DNA from: Acetanaerobacterium elongatum
Lineage (GTDB): Bacteria; Bacillota; Clostridia; Oscillospirales; Ruminococcaceae
Direction: 5' to 3'
Assembly (NCBI RefSeq): GCF_900103835.1
Contig: NZ_FNID01000027.1
Span: forward strand, 1 to 41,335
DNA length: 41,335 nt
Position numbers and translations under genes: made by a program. Positions within the stretch are counted from its first letter, which is position 1, and the number at the start of each line of letters is the position of its first letter. Under the pieces are notes generated by a model. It did not search any database. It had not been told where the DNA came from and saw only the letters and a list, made by a program, of their open reading frames with translations. Positions 34,259 through 41,335 of this stretch are shown piece by piece.

Positions 34259-35350
34259 ATGGCACCGCAAGGCACATCTAAGTACAACAGGCTTATCGAC
34301 TGGGTGAAGGAACGCATCGACAGCGGTGATTTTAAACCGGGTGAAAAGCTATATTCCGAAAACGAGCTGGCGCGCATGTTTAATATCAGTCGGCAGACGG
34401 TGCGTCAGGCCATCGGCATTCTTGAAAATGAGCGGCTGGTGGAGCGCAGACGCGGCAGCGGAACCTATATTCGCGCCCTGCCCGCCCCGGCACACCAGCC
34501 AACAAAAACTATCGGGGTAATCACCACCTATCTTGACGATTATATATTCCCCAGTATTATCAGGGGCATTGAGGGTGTGCTTTCAAAAAACGGTTACACC
34601 ATGCGCCTTTCCATAACCAACAACAAGGTGGAAAACGAAACCACGGCACTTACTCATATGCTGCGTGATCAGGTGGATGGTCTGATTGTAGAGCCTACCA
34701 AAAGCGCCTTGCCTAACTTTAACCGTGACCTTTACACCCAGCTGTCACAGATGAATATCCCCTGCCTGATGATTAACGGAAGCTACCCGGGAATGGATAT
34801 CGCCTGTGTCGCCCCGGATGATCTGGGCGGTGGGCTTGAGGCTGCAAGGTACCTGCTTTTACGCGGGCATAAAAAGATTGGCGGCATCTTTAAATCGGAT
34901 GATATTCAGGGGCACCTTCGCTATGCGGGCTTTGCACGCGCGCTGAAGGAATATGGCGTGCCGCTTAACGACGATGCGGTGCTTTGGTATGTTACAGAGG
35001 ACATCGAGCGCCTGTTCGGCGGCGAAAGTGATGCTTATATCCTTTCGCGTATACAGGCCTGCACAGCCCTGCTGTGCTATAACGACCAGATTGCTGTCAA
35101 GCTGTTAAATATCCTGCGCCGTGCGGGAATATCGGTGCCGGAACAGCTTTCACTGGTCAGCTTTGATAACTCTAATCTTGCGGTTTCATCGGATGTAGGT
35201 CTTACCTCAGTTGCACATCCGAAGGAACAGCTCGGCGAGGCCGCCGCACAGGGAATCCTCGGCTTGCTGAGCAATCGGCGCTTTAAGGCGGAAAAACGGT
35301 TTAAGCCGCTGATTGCAGAACGCCAATCAGTTTGTGAACTTCGGGAATAG
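34259..35350 (+). CDS. araR: GntR/LacI-type L-arabinose repressor AraR
   Basis: A 363-residue regulator joining a GntR winged-helix DNA-binding domain (about 8-72: 'LIDWVKERIDSGDFKPGEKL', 'SENELARMFNISRQTVRQAI', 'RRGSGTYI') to a LacI/periplasmic-binding-like effector domain (about 85-360: 'TIGVITTYLDDYIFPSIIRG', 'DQVDGLIVEPTKS', 'ALLCYNDQIAVKLL', 'LSLVSFDNS'). This chimera and its length agree with Bacillus AraR, which releases DNA on binding L-arabinose. ATG at 34259 has GAGGA at eight bases; the upstream GTG at 34244 is less likely. The araBAD-type genes downstream carry a TGTACGTACA AraR box. Confidence 0.92.
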   Translation: MAPQGTSKYNRLIDWVKERIDSGDFKPGEKLYSENELARMFNISRQTVRQAIGILENERLVERRRGSGTYIRALPAPAHQPTKTIGVITTYLDDYIFPSIIRGIEGVLSKNGYTMRLSITNNKVENETTALTHMLRDQVDGLIVEPTKSALPNFNRDLYTQLSQMNIPCLMINGSYPGMDIACVAPDDLGGGLEAARYLLLRGHKKIGGIFKSDDIQGHLRYAGFARALKEYGVPLNDDAVLWYVTEDIERLFGGESDAYILSRIQACTALLCYNDQIAVKLLNILRRAGISVPEQLSLVSFDNSNLAVSSDVGLTSVAHPKEQLGEAAAQGILGLLSNRRFKAEKRFKPLIAERQSVCELRE

Positions 35351-35363
35351 AATAGTACTTTTT

Positions 35364-35396
35364 TAACCGCATCCTCTTACGAGGGTGCGGTTTCTG
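35364..35396 (+). terminator. Terminator after araR
   Basis: Twelve-base arms, AACCGCATCCTC (35364-35375) and GAGGGTGCGGTT (35380-35391), have one G-T pair, a TTAC loop and a short T run. Confidence 0.8.
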
Positions 35397-35469
35397 ATAT
35401 AATGATTGAACCGATACGATAAATATTTTTGAATCTGGTTAGTTTTTTTATTAACTTTTGCAAAATCCA

Positions 35470-35640
35470 TTGCTTTTTTAGTGCTACTATATTATGATAA
35501 TTGCATATAGATGTACGTACAACTTTGCGCGGAGCGGTGTTCTTACAATCAAACCAGTGATTGACGTGAATTCCACTGTTGTAAATACAAACGCGGTATG
35601 GGTAGGTGCAACAGCAGCAGGTAAGTTGAAAGTACAACTT
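35470..35640 (+). promoter_or_regulatory. Arabinose operon promoter with AraR boxes
   Basis: TTGCTT (35470-35475) and TATGAT (35493-35498) are 17 bases apart. Just after the presumed start lies TGTACGTACA (35512-35521), the core of the AraR operator known from Bacillus. Two more related sites follow: TTGTAAATACAA (35579-35590) and AAGTTG-AAAGTA-CAACTT (35623-35640). The leader up to the kinase start is about 300 bases. Beyond the boxes I see no clear gene in the 458-base gap 35351-35808. Confidence 0.75.
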
Positions 35641-35808
35641 GTGCGGATTCCTAAGAGCAGTGGTTTTAGTACTGCCTGACGGCAGAAAGGAAAGCGTGAT
35701 CAGCTTGAAAGGCAAATTCTTAAAACCCGGATTGCGTGCTTTTCGGTTAGTGGCTGAAATTCGGCCATAGGTTAAAAGAACAATTCCCTGAAAGGAATAG
35801 TGATTAGT

Positions 35809-37407
35809 ATGGATAATAGTAAACGTCAGGCGATTGAGGGAGGACGGGTTTCCCTCGGCATTGAGCTTGGCTCCACGCGTATTAAGGCGGTACTGATAGG
35901 TGAGGATCATGTTCCCATTGCATCGGGCAGCTACGCATGGGAAAACCGCTATGAAAACTCGGTATGGACCTACCATCTGGAGGACGTATGGGCGGGTATT
36001 CAAGCAGCATACCAAAAGCTTGCCCAAGAGGTGCAAGCTAGCTATGGTACAGCTATCACCAAGCTTTCGGCCATCGGCTTTTCCGCTATGATGCATGGGT
36101 ATCTGGTTTTCGATAAAGAGGGAAACCAGCTCGTGCCGTTCCGCACCTGGCGCAACACAATGACCGAGCAGGCCGCAGGTTTACTAACCGAGCTGTTTTC
36201 TTTCAATATCCCGCAGCGGTGGAGTATTGCGCATCTGTATCAGGCGCTTTTAAATGGTGAAGAGCATATACACGACATCGCCTTTCTCACAACCTTGGCA
36301 GGCTATGTGCATTGGAGGCTGACAGGCCAAAAGGTGCTGGGGGTAGGCGAGGCCTCGGGCGTATTCCCCATAGACAGCAGCACAAACAACTACAATATGC
36401 GCATGATACATAAATTTTACAAGCTGATAGCCGATTACAATCTTCCTTGGACATTGCAGGATATTCTGCCCGCTGTGCTTACGGCAGGTGAGGAGGCCGG
36501 TGTGCTCACCGAGGAGGGTGCAAGGCTGCTCGACCCTTGCGGCCGGCTGAAAGCAGGTATTCCCCTTTGCCCACCGGAGGGCGATGCGGGTACCGGTATG
36601 GTAGCCACAAACAGTGTAGCAGCTCGTACGGGGAATGTTTCGGCAGGAACCTCGGTTTTTGCTATGGTGGTGCTGGAAAAGGAGCTGTCTAAGGTTTATA
36701 CCGAGATTGACATGGTTACGACTCCCACAGGTAAACCTGTGGCAATGGTGCACTGCAACAACTGCAGCTCGGATCTCGACGCATGGGCCGGTTTGTTCGG
36801 CGAACTGACAGAAACCTTGGGTGCAAAGGTTGATAAGCCTGCACTGTATGATGCGCTGTATTTCAAAGCCTTGGAGGGCGACGCGGACTGCGGCGGCTTG
36901 GTTACCTGCAACTATCTTTCCGGCGAACCCATTACCGGTATGGAGGAGGGGCGCCCGCTGTTTGCGCGTATGCCGGGTAGCCGGTTAACGCTTGCCAATT
37001 TTATGCGCACAATCCTGTTTTCGACGATGGCCACACTGAAAATCGGCATGGATATCCTTCTGCAAAAGGAACATGTTTGTGTAGAGCAGCTGCTCGGGCA
37101 CGGCGGCCTGTTTAAAACAAAGGGCGTTGGTCAAAGGCTGATGGCGGCCGCGTTAAACACGCCGGTATCGGTAATGGAGACTGCCGGAGAGGGTGGCGCC
37201 TGGGGTATTGCTGTGCTGGCCGACTATATGAAAAACAAAGAACAGAATGAACCGCTTGAGCATTATCTTTCTGAGAAGGTTTTCGCAGGCAGGATGGGAG
37301 AATGTGTTTCACCTAACCCAGAGGATGTACGCGGATTCGAAGGATATATGCAGCGATATCTGCAGGGCTTGGCAGTAGAGCGTGCCGCAGTGGAAGCATT
37401 GAAGTAG
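35809..37407 (+). CDS. FGGY-family carbohydrate kinase, probable L-ribulokinase
   Basis: A 532-residue sugar kinase with the two-domain FGGY fold. The N-terminal ATPase motif is '[16 protein letters not shown]'; '[18 protein letters not shown]' carries the substrate-binding region and '[10 protein letters not shown]' follows. The C-terminal domain has '[15 protein letters not shown]' and the ATP-binding '[22 protein letters not shown]'. Its place before araA and araD and behind AraR boxes makes L-ribulose 5-phosphorylation the natural role. By sequence it looks like a different subgroup from the classical 560-residue AraB, so I give no symbol. Start: ATG at 35809 has a long spacer from AGGA, and GTG at 35800 is too close to it; the choice is uncertain. 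Confidence 0.85.
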   Translation: MDNSKRQAIEGGRVSLGIELGSTRIKAVLIGEDHVPIASGSYAWENRYENSVWTYHLEDVWAGIQAAYQKLAQEVQASYGTAITKLSAIGFSAMMHGYLVFDKEGNQLVPFRTWRNTMTEQAAGLLTELFSFNIPQRWSIAHLYQALLNGEEHIHDIAFLTTLAGYVHWRLTGQKVLGVGEASGVFPIDSSTNNYNMRMIHKFYKLIADYNLPWTLQDILPAVLTAGEEAGVLTEEGARLLDPCGRLKAGIPLCPPEGDAGTGMVATNSVAARTGNVSAGTSVFAMVVLEKELSKVYTEIDMVTTPTGKPVAMVHCNNCSSDLDAWAGLFGELTETLGAKVDKPALYDALYFKALEGDADCGGLVTCNYLSGEPITGMEEGRPLFARMPGSRLTLANFMRTILFSTMATLKIGMDILLQKEHVCVEQLLGHGGLFKTKGVGQRLMAAALNTPVSVMETAGEGGAWGIAVLADYMKNKEQNEPLEHYLSEKVFAGRMGECVSPNPEDVRGFEGYMQRYLQGLAVERAAVEALK

Positions 37408-37440
37408 AACCAAAAATAATTATAAAGGAGAAATAGTATT

Positions 37441-38916
37441 ATGCTGAAGAATTATGAATTTTGGTTTGTGGTAGGCAGCCAGTTTTTATACGGGCCGGAG
37501 GTGCTAGAAACCGTAGACAAGCGTGCCGCAGAGATGGCAGCGAAGATGAATGCGTCGGGGAATCTGCCGTGTAAAATGGTTTATAAATTAACCGCTAAAA
37601 CGCCAGAGGAGATCTCTCAGGTAGTTAAGGAAGCCAATTACGATGACAAATGTGCGGGTATTATTACCTGGTGCCATACCTTCAGCCCCTCTAAAATGTG
37701 GATTGACGGCCTTAAGAATTTGCAGAAGCCATACTGTCATTTTGCCACTCAGTATAACCGCGAGATTCCGAACGATACCATTGATATGGACTTTATGAAC
37801 CTGAATCAGGCCGCGCACGGCGACCGTGAGCATGGCTTTATCGGGGCACGTCTGCGCATGGCCAGAAAGGTGATTGCGGGCTATTGGATGGACGCCGATG
37901 TACAGCAGAAGCTGGGCAGCTGGATGCGTGTAGCGGTAGGTGCGGCGTTCAGCAGGCAGCTTAAAGTAATGCGGTTTGGCGACAATATGCGCAATGTAGC
38001 TGTTACCGAGGGCGACAAGGTTGAGGTACAGACAAAGCTGGGCTGGCAGGTGAACACCTGGCCGGTGGGTACGCTTGTAGAGTATATCGCGGCGGTTACC
38101 GAAGCGGAAGTAGACGCATTGATGGCGGAATACAAGCAAAAGTACGAGTTTAACACCGATAATCTTGCCGCGGTGCGGTATCAGGCCAAAGAGGAGATTG
38201 CTATCCAGAGAATGCTGGATAAAGAGGGCTGCAAGGCATTTTCCAATACGTTTGAAGACCTGTATGGTATGGAGCAGCTGCCCGGGCTTGCGAGCCAGCG
38301 CCTGATGGAGAAGGGCTACGGCTACGGCGGCGAGGGCGACTGGAAGGTGTCGGCAATGACCGCCATCATGAAGGCGATGAGTGAAGGGCAGACCGGCGGT
38401 ACTGCCTTTATGGAGGATTACACCTACGACCTTACCAAGGGAAACGAGTACTCTTTGGGTGCCCATATGCTGGAGGTTTGCCCGTCGGTTGCGGCAGCCA
38501 AGCCAAAGATTGAAGTGCACCCCTTGGGCATAGGTGGAAAAGCAGACCCCGCACGGCTGGTATTTGAGGGCCACGCGGGCAAGGCCATAGTGGTATCGCT
38601 GATTGACATGGGCGGCCGTTTACGCCTAATCTGCCAGGATATCGAGTGCGTAAAGCCGATTTATGAAATGCCGAAGCTGCCGGTGGCGCGTGTGATGTGG
38701 CGTGCGATGCCAGACCTGCTTACCGGCGCAGAGATGTGGATTACCGCGGGCGGTGCGCATCATACCGTTTTAAGCTATGACGTAACCGCCGAACAGATGC
38801 GCGACTGGGCTGAAATCATGGATATTGAATTTGTACATATCGGCAAGGAAACAGATATGAACACCCTCAAACAGCAGCTGCTGCTCTCCGACCTGGTGTG
38901 GAAGCTGAGGGTATAA
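37441..38916 (+). CDS. araA: L-arabinose isomerase
   Basis: A 491-residue enzyme converting L-arabinose to L-ribulose, close to the usual 490-500 residues. The N-terminal '[19 protein letters not shown]' and '[20 protein letters not shown]' are diagnostic, as are '[20 protein letters not shown]' and 'HGDREHGFI'. The acidic metal-binding residues lie in the '[20 protein letters not shown]' and 'HMLEVCPSV' regions, and the C-terminal '[10 protein letters not shown]' has the conserved His pair. AAAGGAG precedes the ATG at ten bases. The gene is between the kinase and araD, all on one transcript. Confidence 0.97.
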   Translation: MLKNYEFWFVVGSQFLYGPEVLETVDKRAAEMAAKMNASGNLPCKMVYKLTAKTPEEISQVVKEANYDDKCAGIITWCHTFSPSKMWIDGLKNLQKPYCHFATQYNREIPNDTIDMDFMNLNQAAHGDREHGFIGARLRMARKVIAGYWMDADVQQKLGSWMRVAVGAAFSRQLKVMRFGDNMRNVAVTEGDKVEVQTKLGWQVNTWPVGTLVEYIAAVTEAEVDALMAEYKQKYEFNTDNLAAVRYQAKEEIAIQRMLDKEGCKAFSNTFEDLYGMEQLPGLASQRLMEKGYGYGGEGDWKVSAMTAIMKAMSEGQTGGTAFMEDYTYDLTKGNEYSLGAHMLEVCPSVAAAKPKIEVHPLGIGGKADPARLVFEGHAGKAIVVSLIDMGGRLRLICQDIECVKPIYEMPKLPVARVMWRAMPDLLTGAEMWITAGGAHHTVLSYDVTAEQMRDWAEIMDIEFVHIGKETDMNTLKQQLLLSDLVWKLRV

Positions 38917-38953
38917 GCCACAAAGCAATACACCGGAAAGGAAGAACTGCACG

Positions 38954-39646
38954 ATGCTGGAAGAACTGAAACAACAGGTTTGGCAGGCCAATCTGCTGCT
39001 GCCGAAATATAATCTTGTCACCTTCACATGGGGGAATGTGTCTGCACTGGATAGAGCAAGCGGCCTTGTGGTAATTAAGCCTTCGGGCGTGGAATATGAC
39101 CGGCTGCGGCCAGAGGATATGGTTGTGGTAAGCCTTGAGGGCGAGGTGGTGGAGGGGCGCTTAAAACCCTCGTCCGATACCCCTACCCATCTGGTGCTCT
39201 ACCGTGCGTTCCCCGAGATGGGCGGTATTGTACATACCCATTCCCGCTGGGCTACCATCTGGGCACAGGCGGGAATGAGCATTCCCGCGCTCGGCACTAC
39301 CCATGCCGATTACTTTTACAGCGATATCCCCTGCACCCGCCGCATGACGGCTGCGGAGATTAAGGGCAGCTATGAAAAGGAAACGGGCAACGTCATTGTA
39401 GAAACTATTCAGGGAACACCCGTGATGGATACCCCTGCGGCAATCGTCAACAGCCATGGCCCGTTTGTGTGGGGCAAAGACGCCGATGACGCGGTATACC
39501 ATGCGGTGGTACTGGAGGAGATTGCCATGATGGCTTGGCATACCCGTATGCTGAACTACGAAAACGTTCGTATGCAGCAGGAGCTTTTGGATAAACACTA
39601 CCTGCGCAAGCATGGTAAAAACGCTTATTACGGGCAGGCAAAATAA
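38954..39646 (+). CDS. araD: L-ribulose-5-phosphate 4-epimerase
   Basis: A 230-residue zinc enzyme that makes D-xylulose 5-phosphate, linking arabinose to the pentose phosphate pathway. Class II aldolase-type features are visible: '[29 protein letters not shown]' split as 'TWGNVSA' and 'IKPSGVEYD', zinc ligands in '[16 protein letters not shown]', and '[15 protein letters not shown]'. A third His is near 'NSHGPFVWG'. The ATG follows GGAAAGGAAG. The length matches the family (about 230). Confidence 0.95.
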   Translation: MLEELKQQVWQANLLLPKYNLVTFTWGNVSALDRASGLVVIKPSGVEYDRLRPEDMVVVSLEGEVVEGRLKPSSDTPTHLVLYRAFPEMGGIVHTHSRWATIWAQAGMSIPALGTTHADYFYSDIPCTRRMTAAEIKGSYEKETGNVIVETIQGTPVMDTPAAIVNSHGPFVWGKDADDAVYHAVVLEEIAMMAWHTRMLNYENVRMQQELLDKHYLRKHGKNAYYGQAK

Positions 39647-39654
39647 GTGCCCCC

Positions 39655-39771
39655 TTGATTATTGCAGGCTATTTCTGGTATAATAGGTCTATAAGGCGGC
39701 AGATGGTACAATGATAGCCAAACTGCCGGTAAGCGGGTACCAAGAAAACCCTATAACAAGGAGAAAAGGCA
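39655..39771 (+). promoter_or_regulatory. Promoter and potentially pseudoknotted leader of the alcohol dehydrogenase gene
   Basis: TTGATT (39655-39660), 18 bases, then an extended -10 TGGTATAAT (TATAAT 39679-39684). In the 87-base leader CGGCAG (39697-39702) pairs with CTGCCG (39723-39728). GGTAC in the loop (39705-39709) can pair with GTACC downstream (39737-39741), forming an H-type pseudoknot. An outer ATAGG/CCTAT (39683-39687 with 39750-39754) could close the whole, although its left arm overlaps the -10 box end. The ribosome-binding site AAGGAG follows. Confidence 0.45.
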
Positions 39772-40947
39772 ATGCAGAACTTTACATTCTATGCTCCTAC
39801 CTACTTTATTTTTGGTAAAGACGAGGAGAAACAGGCCGGTAAATGTGTAAAACGATTTGGAGGTACAAAGGTTTTATTACATTACGGCTCAGGCTCGGTT
39901 GTTCGCTCCGGCCTGCTGGATAGGGTAAAAACCTCGCTGAATGAGGAGAACATCGCCTGTGTGGAACTTGGCGGCGTAAAGCCAAACCCAAGGAGCGGGC
40001 TGGTTTACGAGGGCATAGAGCTGTGCCGCAGCCAGAACGTTGACTTCATTCTTGCGGTTGGCGGCGGAAGTGCCATTGACTCTGCCAAGGCCATTGCCGC
40101 TGGTGCAGTTTACAGCGGCGATTTCTGGGACTTTTACCAGGGCAAGCCCGTAACCAAGGCCTTGCCAATCGGAACGATTCTTACCATTGCCGCTGCGGGC
40201 AGCGAGGGCTCCCCCGACTCGGTTATCACCAACGAGAACGGTATGTTTAAGCGCGGCGCCTCGGGTGAAGCGCTGCGGCCGGCATTTTCAATCTTAAACC
40301 CCGCCCTTACACAGACCTTGCCCGCGTTTCAAACCGCATGTGGTATTACCGACATCATGGCACATCTGTTTGAACGCTACTTCACCAACACCACAGAGGT
40401 TGAGGTGACCGACCGGATGATCGAGGGCTTATTGCTCGCCATGATTCACGAGGCACCCCGCGTGATCGCAGACCCCGATAACTATCAGGCGCGGGCGAAT
40501 ATTATGTGGGCCGGTATGATGGCGCACAATAACTCCTGCGGCGTGGGCCGGGGGCAGGATTGGGCAAGCCACGATATCGAGCACGAGCTTTCGGCCAAAT
40601 ATGACTGTGCGCATGGCGCCGGGCTTGCGGTTGTATTCCCCGCGTGGATGACGTACAACCTTAAGCATGATGTAAACCGGTTTGCGCAGCTTGCAGTGCG
40701 CGCTTGGGGCTGTCAGATGGATTTCTCCAACCCCAAGGTTACCGCGGCAGCAGGAATCAGCGCACTGAAGCAGTTCTTAAAATCTATCGGAATGCCCCTG
40801 ACCTTTGCGGAGCTTGGTGCAAAAGCGGAGGATATTGAGGAGATGGCGCACACCGCCTGTTACGGAAACGGCCGTACAGGTACCATAGGCGGGTTTGTGC
40901 CGCTTGGCGAGAAGAATGTGGTAAACATCTACCGCCTGATGCTCTGA
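39772..40947 (+). CDS. Iron-containing alcohol dehydrogenase, YqhD/BDH-type
   Basis: A 391-residue NAD(P)H-dependent dehydrogenase of the type III family, likely reducing aldehydes to alcohols. The nucleotide motif 'AVGGGSAIDSAKAIAAG' lies at 96-112. Metal ligands Asp194 and His198 ('GITDIMAHLFE'), His267 ('DWASHDIEHEL') and His281 ('DCAHGAGLAV') are at the same numbers as in E. coli YqhD, indicating an intact active site. The C-terminal 'GFVPLGEKNVVNIYRLML' is also family-typical. It has its own promoter downstream of araD and may regenerate NAD(P)+ during pentose fermentation. Confidence 0.93.
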   Translation: MQNFTFYAPTYFIFGKDEEKQAGKCVKRFGGTKVLLHYGSGSVVRSGLLDRVKTSLNEENIACVELGGVKPNPRSGLVYEGIELCRSQNVDFILAVGGGSAIDSAKAIAAGAVYSGDFWDFYQGKPVTKALPIGTILTIAAAGSEGSPDSVITNENGMFKRGASGEALRPAFSILNPALTQTLPAFQTACGITDIMAHLFERYFTNTTEVEVTDRMIEGLLLAMIHEAPRVIADPDNYQARANIMWAGMMAHNNSCGVGRGQDWASHDIEHELSAKYDCAHGAGLAVVFPAWMTYNLKHDVNRFAQLAVRAWGCQMDFSNPKVTAAAGISALKQFLKSIGMPLTFAELGAKAEDIEEMAHTACYGNGRTGTIGGFVPLGEKNVVNIYRLML

Positions 40948-41003
40948 GTACGTTTACCTGTTCTGTACCAGTCAATGTAAAGAGCGCCCCTGCGTAATGT
41001 GAT

Positions 41004-41061
41004 ATGCTCCCTTTATGAGAGACAGTGAAATAACAAACACTGTTCATCATGAAGGGAGTAT
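41004..41061 (+). promoter_or_regulatory. Hairpin sequestering the IS3 orfA ribosome-binding site
   Basis: Bases 41004-41018 can pair continuously with 41047-41061 (15 pairs including two G-T), and an inner ACAGTG (41022-41027) pairs with CACTGT (41038-41043). The right arm contains AAGGGAG (41052-41058), the orfA Shine-Dalgarno site eight bases before ATG. Transcripts entering from outside would fold this and block translation. Confidence 0.65.
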
Positions 41062-41065
41062 TTTT

Positions 41066-41335
41066 ATGCCACAAAAATCTAAAATAGAGGTTACTGAAAA
41101 AGTTAAAATCACTCGAGAGTATGTATCTGGGAAAATTTCAAGAGAGGAAGCCGCCAGACGAGCCAAGGTTGCACCTGCATCAATAGCCAGATGGGCTCGG
41201 ATATATCGACAGGAGGGTGCTTTGGGTCTTGCCCCGACAAAAAAGAACCGCGTTTACAGCTCCGAATTAAAGAAGAAAGCTGTCTTGGAATATCTTGCTG
41301 GCGGATGTGGTCTGCACACTATCTGCGAAAAAAAT
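41066..41335 (+). CDS. IS3-family transposase OrfA (helix-turn-helix), 5' part
   Basis: Ninety codons are open to the window edge; the remainder is outside. The translation begins MPQKSKIEVTEKVKITREYV and contains two helix-turn-helix segments: 'SREEAARRAKVAPASIARWA' (about 27-46) and 'KKKAVLEYLAGGCGLHTICE' near the edge. These match the OrfA/InsE-like first reading frame of IS3/IS150-type elements, which binds the terminal repeats and is normally fused to OrfB by frameshifting. The ATG is preceded by AAGGGAG, which is buried in a hairpin. The gene runs in the same direction as the upstream dehydrogenase. Confidence 0.85.
   Translation, partial: MPQKSKIEVTEKVKITREYVSGKISREEAARRAKVAPASIARWARIYRQEGALGLAPTKKNRVYSSELKKKAVLEYLAGGCGLHTICEKN

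Larger units (their letters stand above)
40976..41335 (+). mobile_element. Left part of an IS3-type insertion sequence
   Basis: The element probably begins at TGTAAAGAGCGCCCC (40976 on), just 29 bases after the dehydrogenase stop codon; TGTA- is a plausible IS3-like terminus, but the second end lies outside the window. A long hairpin (41004-41061) precedes the transposase start and includes its ribosome-binding site. Confidence 0.6.

Noticed and set aside
35377-36096. A 239-codon minus-strand frame through the arabinose promoter region.
   Set aside because: It is antisense to the terminator, AraR boxes and kinase start; its product is low in recognisable features.
37588-38574. A 328-codon open frame antisense to araA.
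   Set aside because: It lies entirely within a certain araA gene, has no ribosome-binding site and gives no recognisable protein; long antisense frames are expected from the codon bias of GC-richer genes.

Overview
The window looks like chromosomal DNA of a low-to-mid GC anaerobic Firmicute (class Clostridia, plausibly Oscillospiraceae or a related gut lineage). The evidence is sequence-internal: strong Gram-positive style Shine-Dalgarno sites, several TTG starts, near-consensus sigma-A promoters, a GntR/LacI-type AraR with its TGTACGTACA box, an SdpR/SdpI pair, a lipoprotein signal, and a GGGtGRT gene pair that I associate mainly with anaerobes. No rRNA, tRNA or CRISPR array was seen. Both edges are cut through insertion sequences: the 3' end of an IS200/IS605-type transposase at the left, and the 5' end of an IS3-type OrfA at the right.

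Layout. (1) 1-5100: IS200 remnant, a MacB/LolD-type ABC ATPase without its permease, a NatA/NatB-type exporter pair, a BtuF-like lipoprotein and a DUF2164 protein. (2) 5150-7620: an sdpR-sdpI-like operon with a palindromic operator, a hairpin-rich repeat cassette, and a divergent pair (C_GCAxxG_C_C redox-type protein / TetR regulator) whose promoters face each other through shared palindromes. (3) 7634-12590: secA, then a NifU-like scaffold gene and a GGGtGRT gene, a conserved pair of unknown function. (4) 12614-13650: a fluoride-responsive operon (fluoride riboswitch, fluC/crcB, universal stress protein). (5) 13789-18120: a membrane diguanylate cyclase, a hypoxanthine-DNA glycosylase, a GH1 glycosidase, a DsrE-like protein and a Gfo/Idh/MocA oxidoreductase, all on the plus strand. 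(6) 18180-21740: a PadR-controlled ABC exporter with matching palindromes at both promoters, then a secreted amidase-domain protein.

(7) 21749-31020 is an eight-gene minus-strand operon for a CDP-activated deoxysugar: rfbF (CDP-glucose formation), rfbG (4,6-dehydration), an acetolactate-synthase-like TPP enzyme, a GNAT acyltransferase, a class I aminotransferase, a Lys-type DegT aminotransferase, rfbH (3-deoxygenation, with the family's His and Fe-S cysteines) and a GT2 glycosyltransferase fused to a methyltransferase-like domain. The combination suggests a branched or acylamino 3,6-dideoxyhexose placed on a cell-surface glycan, comparable to the YerE step of yersiniose synthesis.

(8) 31280-40950 is a plant-polysaccharide utilisation region: cytoplasmic GH8 exo-oligoxylanase and GH43 xylosidase/arabinofuranosidase, the AraR repressor, then the L-arabinose catabolic genes (FGGY kinase, araA, araD) behind AraR boxes, and an iron-containing alcohol dehydrogenase preceded by a potentially pseudoknotted leader. 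Together these would cleave arabinoxylo-oligosaccharides, convert arabinose to xylulose 5-phosphate and dispose of reducing equivalents.
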